Assembly: GCA_021229015.1 (NCBI GenBank)
Contig: CM037777.1
Location: 56,437,957 to 56,501,956 of the forward strand
Source of the DNA: Solen grandis
Taxonomy: Eukaryota; Mollusca; Bivalvia; Adapedonta; Solenidae
Direction: 5' to 3'
Length of the DNA stretch: 64,000 nt
Positions 34,231-46,200 of this stretch are shown here, piece after piece. The notes beneath the pieces were generated by a model that saw only the letters and a program-made list of their open reading frames with translations, made no database searches and had not been told where the DNA came from. The position numbers were made by a program, and so were the translations under genes. The first letter of the stretch is position 1, and the number at the start of each line of letters is the position of its first letter.

Positions 34231-37200
34231 CTGAAATAAAAAATAAAAAAAGAAGTATATTACTAGGAGAGGCTTCAGAACAGGCATGATAATTGGATTT
34301 CTTACACTTGATAATCAATAAAGTTTGTGTTAATTCAACAGGAATGAGAGATAGCAGTGAAAACTTAAAACAGGCCAATTCCCAAGGGCTGACCTTTGCA
34401 TCAGCGGCTAGGACTACTTGTCAAACCCTACATACATGTACCAGGAAAAGTTCTTACAATACACACATACAATACAGGGCTTCTGAGACTTCTATAAATT
34501 CGGACTACAGGAATTCTGGGCTATGTGGTACTCAAGACTCCTTCTTATCAACAACTGTAACAAAGGGGGACTGAAAATACACTTTACCTAATGAATATTC
34601 AATATATATTTAAATCTGATCAGATGGATATTAATTTACTGATTTTTATTCTATAAATGAGCACCACATGCGGATGCCAAAGCTTGTCTGCTTGGATTTT
34701 TGTTAAAAAAGGGGAGACAAATTTGGTCAAATGGACTTAAGAATTATGGCCCTTGATGAGAATGTAGATCTTTTGATAGTGAACAAGTCTGATGACAGAT
34801 GGTTTGATAGTTTAGAAATAGGCCAAAGTTAGTTTTTCACTGTATCTATTTGTTTAAGGGAAATAAATCTGATCAAAATTGACACTGGTACAATAGTGAA
34901 ATGTGAATGAACAAACAGGTGTCATCTGAAGGATCTTTCTGATCAGGGTTTGCTCTGTTAAAACAGTGAAAAAACATTAGTGCAATGACAGGAATCTTGT
35001 CAAATAATATCAGCATAATTATGCTTAACACCTTAGGCTTAGCAACTGTAAATGGTCCTTTTCAAACTATACATGTATAATTATGGTATCCAGTGCTGAC
35101 AAGCACCAATTCAGATTTAAAGCAACTAGCTTTATAGTGTTACCTTTTTATCAAAATTACACAGTCACTGCTTAAAAAAAGTTCCAAACAGCACAAAATC
35201 TACTCTGACTGCAAGCTTGATGACTGGCCATATTTGTCAAGTTCTCGACATACAACACCTTAAAGATCTGTAGGTGTCATGAAACGTTAAAGTAAGTTTT
35301 TATATTGAAAAGTTCTTGAGAGAGTGAGAAGAAATTAGTCTGTACAAATAACACAGTCTGTCAGGCCAAGTCAAAAGTTTTCAGCTGGTCTATAAAAATC
35401 AACAGGTCCAGCTTTAGTCCAAATGGATTCAAAATAAAACCACACAAACTTCTAATCATGCCTATGAATATCAAAAACAAATTTTAAATGTCAGATTGTG
35501 TTTATAAAGAATAATTATAAATACATCGCATAAATTGTCTTCATCCACTTTTTATCATGCACTGTTACAGCACGACCGTTAGTGAGTTACTATCTTTTAA
35601 ATACTAGAGGTGATCTACAGTTAGCTTGTTTGCATGGGTTTAACACCCCACTGACAATATATCAAAAATTTTGGGACTTTGCCTACATAATTTAGAGACA
35701 GATATATGTGCTGCCTCACTGCAAAATAATGCCGCATGATACTAAACCCAGCCAGACTCAGTAATATTATCCTGACACCAAGCCAACCAGTCCTAGAACT
35801 ACAATTATATGCTGCGTACCAAGCATGGGCGATATACCATAACCAATGAACCATAACCAATGAATTAGGTAAATTTTGGCCAGGGATCAAACCCACTTCC
35901 TAAAAGGAATGGGGCAGATGCTGTAACCACTTTGCCACCGAGACCAATAAAAAGTTGAGGTGAAGGTCAATTTTATTTAGGACTTCACAATAAATCTATA
36001 AATAGATATGCCTACATATTTTACCAGTAAATATAATAATGGCTTTTTATTTGTGCAAACTGGCAAGTTCTATATATGGTGATTCTGGCATAAACATGAG
36101 GAAATGTTACCCCTCAGACCCCTGCCTTGACAGATCATCACATGGGGCAACTGCACAATGTGCTTCCAATTAGTTAAATTGCTGTAAAATATTGGGTTGT
36201 CCTATCCGAGATGGAGGTTTGATCTCCAAGATCAATATGAAATTATGACACTGCAAGCGCCCTCCTGTGACATGTTATATGTCCTATGGGTAATATAATG
36301 ATCTCATGGTAAAGACCAGTGTTCATACACACAAAATATATACACTCATATAACACATTAATATATATATAGCATGATGAATTACATGCTATATTTGGAA
36401 CCATACTTTCATCTATAACAGCAAGTCAAAAAGTGACAATTTGTAATCATATAAAAGTTTTTATGAAAGGTGTAATGTTAAAAAGTGAGCTTGGAATTTA
36501 AACAGAACAAGTGGTTCCTTATATTAAAACAAAAGATACACTTGTGGTACAGTTCAATGTATACCAACTGAATATGTATGACAACAAGTTTTCAAGTGCA
36601 TGAGAAACTGGATGTCATTGTAACACTTTATTATACACTAATTGGGAAAATTATTCTCCACAAAACAAAACAATCAGCATTAATTATAAGTAGAGGAAGT
36701 TTTGATTGTAATGTAACAATTATCAAACTGACCTCCTTTGTTCATATCTATACATGTATAATGCAATTCATGTAAGTGTATTACATTCAGTAACTTTAAG
36801 TTTTCTTACTTGTGTATTATAAAGTACAGTCCATGCTTCATTTTTAATTGGATTTGTCCTTTCTTCATTTTTGACTGTACCATTTATTGTTTATGGGGGT
36901 GCGTTTGTTGAACATTTATGACAGAATACAGCAAACAGTGCAGTCTGACTTTGGTCTGCACTGTTCGCAAAGGAAATCACATGTGCCCATGTACAGCATT
37001 GTTTGCAAAGGAAATCACACGTGCCCATGTACAGCATTGTTTGGGTTAAATCAAGGGTTACTAAGAAAACATTAAACTAATGTCTGCATAATATAGGTAC
37101 AAACTATTACAGTTCACAGCAATGTAAAATGGAATGCATTATGCCAAATTTTGTTTCTAAATGTGCATTGTTAGGGACACTTATTAATTATCAAATATGT

Positions 37201-40200
37201 TATATCACATAAACTTGACAAGGTCAGATACTAGTCTACTCAAAACTAAATCAACATGTCCTGATAGTGACCTCACTGTGACCATATGAACACCTGGTAA
37301 TGATTATTATCTGACTTCTTAATTAAGAAATATTAAATAATAAATGAAATTAAAACTGAGATTTGATAAGGCTGTACCGGTAAAAAAAACTCAGAAGTTC
37401 TATTCCTAGAAATCAGTTCATATACAGTCAAACTTGTCCAAGCAACCACGTCTTTTAAGCGACTTTTTGTCTTAAATGATCATTTTTCCCCCAAAAAAAA
37501 GAATTTATATATATGCCAAGAATATATATCTCTGATTTATAAAGCGACTTTTGTCTTATGTGACTAGCGACGCTAATTATCACTTCGAGTCTACCTTAAG
37601 TATATGAACCTAGTCTGACAGAAGTTTCTAACACTTCTATTAATATTATCTGCATAAAGGGAAAAAGAAAAGTAAGGTACCAAATTATAAATGCAATAAT
37701 AACTACTATAGTGAGTAACTCGCAGGCTGATCAGGTTTTATGCTGTTCGCTGCTCCTCAGTGGTCTGGAAATGAGGATTTTGTAATTAACTTTAGTAAGG
37801 TTTAACTGTGGTTTTCTGCAGATCAGGCTTTATGTGGTACCTATTGAGTGTGTCAAAATGAGTCTATATGAGGGAAAGGGTTAAAAGGAGCATTCTTTAT
37901 GAAGAATGACTTAAATGTGTCTTAAGTCTTTAATACAGAGGTATATTGCGCTGGAATTATATTGAGATCAAAGGCAATTAAGAAGTCAGGGTTATTTGCA
38001 CTCAATAATGTAATGGACAGTCTGTTTATCTTGCTCTAGACATCGCTCTTTTAGTACCTATTATTAAAAGTCAAGCTTCAAAATAGAACCTTTACTGGAT
38101 TTAATCTAATCTTGTAATCAGAAATCTTTTCAATGTAGTAATCAAGAATACACGTATCTACAGAGCAGGGCTTTCCACAGGATTTTGGTAAGGCGCCCCG
38201 GTAACTCAATATTTCCGGGGATGCAACCCAACGTTAAGAATGATAATCATTTTCGTAACTATAACCATTATTTATATTGAGACAAGTTTTTTTTTAGACT
38301 TCTTCTGTTTCTTTTTTTTTTCTTTTTTGTTCTTTCTTTTATTTTATTTTATTTTTTTTTCAGGTTGTTAATGAAAGTGTTATGTATGCTCACTTCTCGC
38401 CGACGTCATAATGTCCGTCGACGAACATTACACATTTTAACGGTTCCGGTTTAACTTTCGCACTAACCTAATGCTTTTGTTTGTAATGTCATTGACCAGT
38501 TTTCTTTCTGTTTGAAATGCACATTACCGTATCCTTTTATCTTACTCGGAGACGGTATCTTTGAGTATCATTTTACCGGAAATGACATTGAACTGTGTTG
38601 AAAATATGCCAGGCTCCCGCGTGTTTAAGTTGCGTCACTCTGGCTGAACACAGTTCACGTTTTATAAAAATTACTGTTATTTAACTCGATGCTGATACAG
38701 ATTAAAAGTATATAGACAAATGTCCTCTAAGAAAATTATATGCTTTTCGTGTAAAGTTGTTGTTGTTTTGTTTTGTATATGCTTGTTCTTTCCTTCTTTG
38801 TTCCTTTCATGGCCAATGGGATGAGAAGGGAATTAGGAATAGAATATAACAACAACTCATTACTATTGTTTCGCATATTTAATAGAATTGTTTGGAGTAT
38901 ATAAGGGTAATTCCAAGACTGGTTGGCCCAGTGTCAGGATAATGTGACTAGGTGTAGGACAGGGCTTTCCACAAGTTCCTATATCTCCGTCAGGCATGTC
39001 TCTGGCGCTGAATACTTGGAACTTCTGGAGAAGCGGTAGGTCAGGGAATCTGTCCTCAACGTTTCTGATCACAGCTTCCAGGAATGGTTTGTAGACAGTT
39101 GCGCGGTAGTCCTCAATCTGTCCGTCGCTTGGTATCTTTACCTTGGAGCCGTCGTTGCTGATTTGTTCAATTCGGCTGACGGCGGATCTGTAGTGCTCAC
39201 CGGGCTCACTTCTTAGGCCTCGCAGGACAGCCAGTGTTCCGCGGACTAGTGGCTTTACAGTTGTAAACACCGCGTCTCGGGTTTGCATGGCCTTCGACAG
39301 TTCGGACAGGTGTGGCAATATGTCGCACATCATGTGAGTAGACAACACAAACCTGAAGTCTTGGGTGAAGACGGACAGGCCGACAGCTTTCACGTCATTT
39401 CGTTCTGATGCCTCCCTCTCCAAACTAGTGTAGACAGATGGAAGACACTTCCTCAGTGTTGTTGTTGCCTTGTCATGGGACAGCCAGCGCACGTCTTTTG
39501 CTTTTGTGACACCGTTCCCATGCTGGGTCGAAACCAGAAAGCCTCTCCTTCCTGTCTGGAAGTCTTTGAATCTTGGCAGGAGGCTCCGAAACACGATCAC
39601 CTTTATTGTCACGTGCACTAACACTCTCAGTCTCATTTGAACACGGAACTTCCACAGTCCTTGGACTAAAAAAACCTTGTGATAGTTCCAGAGTCAGGGA
39701 AATGTCTCTTTTTACCCCGTGGGGCAGCCATTGCAACACTTTTCAAGTTTAATCATGCACAATCACAATATCGAATCAGATAATCCAGCACTAATAATTT
39801 ATCCAAAAGAGCGGAGAAGAAATTGACTTAATTTTCGGAAGATAACGCACAATGACGATTGCTTACCTTTTCATTTGAATTTATATACATTTTCGAGTAC
39901 CGAATGTCATGTGAACATCATAGTACCCGGTACACAACGGGAAGTGTCAGTTTGCCATCGTTACATATTGGCGCCAATTAATCTTGATTAGTGCCGAAGT
40001 CCCCCATTTTCGCACCTTTCAAAGTCTGTCTAGGGGGACACTGGGTGGCATTGACTTATTCATGATTTTAGTGACTTTTTTATTACCATTACTGGTTCAT
40101 TGAAAAAAACAACAACAAATATATTTTATTTAATTTTCACTTTAAATGCTGTCATTAATAAATCGAAAGTTATAACTTGACTGGTAGATAATGTTCCTCT

Positions 40201-43200
40201 CCATTTACTTATATAACAGAAGGGGGAGAATATATATATTAGATAATTGGTTGAAAGTCAACTTGTTATATGAATTTTATTTCGTGATTCGAATTTTATT
40301 TGAATTCAAAGTTTTCGTACAAAAGTGTTTTGCTCACAATTTCACGCTTAATCTTCAACGAGTTGACTCACTTGCGTTACAGCCATATCATATTTCTTAT
40401 AAACACAGTTCTAATTCTACAGATATTTTCGAAAGGGGCTGCTCAATCTGATTTATTTTTTTACTTGACTCTTGTGTTTTGAAAAAAAATCTTTACAACT
40501 TAAGTTTTAAAGTCAAATTATGATAATTATTATGCATTTCGTTTCTGGAGAGTTTGGCGAGCATATAATTTACTTACATAAGCATAGTTGATAGTGCACC
40601 TTTTATATGCATAATTCAATCCATATTAAATACCTCTATGATATTATCATTTATTGAGTTAACACACAAAATAAGCATCTTTAACCTGAGCTGTAATACG
40701 ATGTTTATGATGCGTAGTTTCATTAATAAATGTTGTGTCTGTGACTGCAGAAGAAAAAAAGAGAATAGATATAAATGATAGGTTTCAACTTGCATTGAAT
40801 TCATGAAATAACGTGGGGGAAGGTTTTTTTTTTTCCTTAATGCTATAACCATGGGTTACGTTTATGTCTTTGTAATTCGATCAAAGTACATGCGTTCCTC
40901 CTTTACTCAGATTTTCATGATTCATCACGTTTTTATGCACGATTGCCAAACATTCATTTCAAATAATATTTCTAACAGTTAGAAATATGTTTTATGTATT
41001 GTGACTTGCATATTTCATCGTTAAATGCAAAACCGATATCTGGACTGTACTCCGCATACTAAACCAACTTGACTTCGACATATGGCGCGTAAACATCGAG
41101 GGTTAAGAGCAAAACAATGCTAAGTGCTGGTATGTTCTTATGTACCTAGCATAGTTTCACTTTCAACCCTCAACTTGTTTCCTTAGGCCACTGTCTTCAC
41201 ACTTTGGAGGGTACTGATAAGCATCATATACACGACACTGTCCGACAGCATCGTGTAGGTGTGTGTACTGGTGTCATGCTGGGAAGTTGCGAGACAAGAC
41301 GCGAAAGCGTGGTTCTCGGTTACCGAGGCAAGGTATGATTTGGTAAGCAGACAAATTCAGACGCCCCGGTGATTCTGATTGAGATTTTAGGCGCCCCGGT
41401 GACTCTGATTTCAAAATTCAGTCGCCCCGGCCCCGGGGCGCTTGTTGCGTCTGTGGAAAGGCCTGCAGAGATGACAAGACACTAACATGCTGTATTAATT
41501 ATTCACAGTTTTTGGTATAAGAAAAAACATGAATAACATCAGAATTTGGGTGGAAACTTAAATAAGTCTTTTCAAAAATTTTACAGAGCTTTTGTCGTAC
41601 AGCTGTTATAATTTTAATCTCTGTACTAAATCTTATTTGAAGAAATTAAGGTTCTGTAGCTTGTACAGCAAGATAATATACATAGAAAGAATATTTATTT
41701 TCCAAGCTATGATAGACCTTTGTGCACACTGTGAAGAATGAAGGAATTTTCTGTGTGAAGAAATGGACATTTTCATGTTTATGGATGTATTCAGACTGAC
41801 CTATCAAAGCTATCTAATAGTTACTCAGATAATAGACAGTCAATGACTGACCCAGTTTACACAAAAGGATACATGGCATTCTTTATTTATAATACTGTTT
41901 GTGAGGAGAAGACCTATCAATGCATGGGATATGAAGACAGGGCTTAAATATTCACAGCTAAAACCTGGAAAGGTTCATATCTATTCAATTGCAAAAAATA
42001 AAATATTTATTTACTTAATGATTTGAGACTTGAACCTCCACTTTATGGCCAATTTCCACAGCTAAATCTGGGCAGTGTTTCATTGCCAGATCAGTCAGGA
42101 TTACAGCAACCCATTAATCACACGAACATGCTAATGTTTCCGCATTGCCACTTACCTACAAGTTGTTCTCCCCTCATTAAATCTACACTCAAAACAAACC
42201 AGCTTTATTGCCGAAGTATGGAGAGAGATAAGCCCTCATACATGAGCTGGGTTGAAACAAAATTGCTTCTGAAGTTTTCATTCCCGTGCCTTCAAAAACA
42301 ATAGCTCCTAGAGTCCTACTTGAAGGATGTTATTATTCAGTATACAATGTAAAATTTAACTGCACATGTTTTGACACCTTTGAGTAGATCCAGATCAGAC
42401 AACTCCATGCAGGAGCTGTCTGATCAGGGTTCATATGATAATGCAGTTCTGGTTTTATAGTCATTGTTTTCAAGGCATATTTAATCCATTGTTTTATGCT
42501 GATATTATGATTAAATGTTCTGGTTAATCAATATTGATCATTCATTAAACTGGTACATGAATATTCATGAAGTAAAGGGTTAATTACATTAAGTGATTGA
42601 CAGTTGATTAAGATAGTATTAAAATTTTGATAATATTCTAAATAAATGAAAAATTCTTGGTGAGGCTGACAGGCCTTTAGTCCATGATTCTGCACCATGA
42701 TGCCTTTTCCATGGCCAGGAAATGCCCCTTGCAATGATCATCAGTCAACTGTCATGTCATAACTTGAAAATTTACAGTGTGTTGTAATATTCATGTTTTT
42801 ATGTTTTGCAGTGAAAGTACAGAGGCATTACCCGGTCTGAAGCCTCGTATTGCTGACAGTAAAGGAAAGGAGCATACAGAAAAGAAAAAGAATACAGAAA
42901 CAAAGTTTAACAAATTAAAGTCTTCAAGTTTTAATTATGATAAATAAAATAACAAATGCCACAATCAAAGATGAACTTAAACTTATTACAAATTACCATT
43001 AACCATGTTGACTTTATATAACTTGTATATAAAACCTTTCAAGTGACTGACCAGCATGTGTCAGTCAAATACCCGACTGATTGGAGTTGTGGCTTCAAAT
43101 CCTATTGGGGTAGTGGGCAAGATCATGTTTCATGACCATTCCAGGTGCAATTAGCTAGTTAAGTCTGCTTCAACCAAAGACCCATCAAGGATTGGTAGAA

Positions 43201-46200
43201 GCTGTAAAAACTTTTCTAAATTGGTTTAAATTAAAAGGTTCATACAAAAATAAAGATTGCATGTGTACATGTTTTCTTTTTAGTCTGATCTTAACTTACA
43301 ATGGCATACCACAGACTTGTGTAATATAATCACAGTATGGAGAGAGCAAAATAACTAATGTACAGGTGGAATACAGTTCCAGTATATCCTGGAAAATGAT
43401 GCAAACTACCAAATAAACTTGAAGAGCACTCAAGAATGCTACAGACTGGTTCTAATATATAAAGAATGTTAAACACCTTCCAGATTGCACTAAACCACTA
43501 ACCGTTCACAACTGATTAGCAAAGCTGCATCATGTGCATGCATTACTTAGTACAGACAGTAACATTTAGCCTTCATCTCGCTGTGCAATAATGATATACC
43601 TACATAAAGGTTACAAGGTATGAATGTCAGCAAATGAATGCTCTTGACATTCATGTTAATTGTGGAAAATGGCAACAATGTCTTTTTTTGTATTGCCATC
43701 CACATTTGTTAAGTAGACTGAAAGGATCAGCACAAGCCTGAATAGCGCTGTTAATTCCTACATTAGAAGTCCACCAGCAATGCCAAATTTCAGGTTGAGC
43801 TAGTATGTCTACTCAATAAACTTTTGTAGAATTTGTAAAAATTAACATAAAACTGGAGCACTCTGGTTTTGAGCTGATGGAACATGCTATTATCAATATG
43901 ATTTATCCGATACTATTTTACAACGTAATATACTTTGTGGAGCTTGAGAAATGCAACAAAAGACAATCAGAAGGGAAAAAAAACACACAACAGAATCCTG
44001 TTTTAAAAAATTAAAATTACTTTGCCTATAACTAACAAGGGCTGACCTGGAAAAAGTTCAATCTCCTTTTTTATGCATGCACTTAAAATTGTCTCACAGT
44101 CAGCCATTGGTCCTCTTTTCCAATCCATTTTGAATAATGTGTCAGTAAATCAACCAATTAAAAGTATTTAATAAGAAACACTGGGCCACCACCCAGTTTT
44201 AAAAAAATATTTCCAATTTATATAAAGAATATAACTTCTGACTTCACATGTGACCAAATATTAATTGGTGCTTTGGTATGGCATAAATCAAACCTGTCAG
44301 ATACATAAAATCAGTTACCTTTCTTAACTAATTTGGACAAAAAATATTGTGTCAAAATCAGCAGTTAAGTAAATGCTCTCCCCAAGGCTTTAATTTGTTT
44401 TGCCACTTGTAACAAGACTTTGGAAGGCCTCATCTAAGAAGCGTTTATGTTTTTTTGCAACACAATACTGTAGGCTTCCTCTCAGGTCATATATTATATT
44501 CCACTTTAAGATTTTAAGTGAGTGATGGATATTCAATGACAAATCTTTACTAATGTCATCACTATACATACAATCACTGATTCTTGATGTATGAGTGCAA
44601 CTGTACCTTAGTTTATTCCATTGTTTCTTATTACTCTTTCCACTTATAGTCTTACGTTTTTGATTTCTCAGGGACCTATACTTCTATATCATAATCATGT
44701 GACAATTTTGTCAATTAACCCTTTCCCTCATAGAGGACACCATGAAAAGACCTATGCGAACAGCATAAAACCAGATCAGCCTGCGAGTAACTCGCAGGCT
44801 GATCAGGTTTTATGCTGTTCGCTGCTCCTCAGTGGTCTGGAAATGAGGATTTTGTAATTAAATTTGGTAAGGTTTAACTGTGGTTTTCTGCAGATCAGGC
44901 TTTATGTGATACCTATTGAGGGCGTCAAAAGGAGTATATATGTGGGAAAGGGTTATGGGAGGTCTTTTTTCTTTCTTTTTTTTAATCTATTAGTGTATTC
45001 ACCATTGGACCCTAAAATCCTTGTGACTAACCTTAAGTTATATAAACTGTATCATGATCATTCTTAACCCTTTCCCTCATATATACTCCTTTTGACGCCC
45101 TCTATAGGTATCACATAAAGCCTGACCTGCAGAAAACCACAGTTAAACCTTACCAAATTTAATTACAAAATCCTCATTTCCAGACCACTGAGGAGCAGCG
45201 AACAGCATAAAACCTGATCAGCCTGCGAGTTACTCGCAGGCTGATCTGGTTTTATGCTGTTCGCATAGGTCTTTTCATGGTGTCCTCTATGAGGGAAAGG
45301 GTTAACCATTTAACACTTACAGGTATGACTTTTCATGGTCACAGAGAATGAAAGATATGTAAAGTAACTCAAAAGATTAATCACAATTGTCTTAAAATTA
45401 AATACATGAAAAGAACATAAAACCCACACACATCATATGATATGACTCATTCAAGTCTCCAATAAATGACAGGAAACAATACTTAGATAGATAAATAAGT
45501 GGCAAGTGTATCCTTAATTGCTTACTGATAGCATTCAGAAAAGAACAATAGTCAGTGGTTTTGTTTATCCTACAGTAGGATTTTATAGCTTAAGCTATTA
45601 TATCTATAAAAATTCACCTACTGTTGCTGACAGTATCAACAATGTGCAGTATCAACAAGTACATTCAAGGCGTAAAATAAAAAAACGAGAGTTCTCTGGA
45701 ACACATGTGTCATCTCCTGACGCATAACTGAAAAAGTGTGACGGACAGACAGGCGGACAGATGACTGATAAGTGATCCCTTTTTGTCACCTCTGCTTTAA
45801 AGCAGGTGACACAAAAACTGAAGATATTGATGCTCAATATATAACATTTCTCCTTTGGGTATAAATCAGAAACCATTAACTGAATTTATCTAGCACTTTA
45901 TATTTTACTGCTGCCGTACTGGAATCTCTTGTTGTCACTTCAACAATATTTCAGTTATATAGCCATGCACGTCTATCTTATAACAGGGGGAGGAAGATCC
46001 CAGTGAATATACACAGAGAAACTCAGGTAAAAGTTATTAGAACCACCAACCTACCATAAGTACCTGGAAGACTCATACATTTATATATTTCTAGCAAGTA
46101 AGAAAAAAATCATCTTCAAAAAATAAAGGAAGATTCTATAAATGCAAAAGTCAGTGCCAGTAACGATCATCTAGACCATTAAAGAGTTATTAAAAGTGCT

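Larger units (their letters stand above)
38166..41465 (-). mobile_element. hAT-superfamily transposon, degraded copy
   Basis: The left TIR CAGGGCTTTCCACA (38166-38179) and the right TIR TGTGGAAAGGCCTG (41452-41465) are inverted with one mismatch. Subterminal GGCGCCCCGGT motifs occur near the left end (38193) and three or four times near the right end (41360-41432). The pentamer CAGAG borders both ends (38161-38165 and 41466-41470). That is shorter than the usual 8-bp hAT duplication, so it is either a 5-bp type or an eroded site. A broken transposase lies inside on the minus strand. Poly-T tracts lie near 38290-38360. The element sits in GRAF intron 1. Confidence 0.8.
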
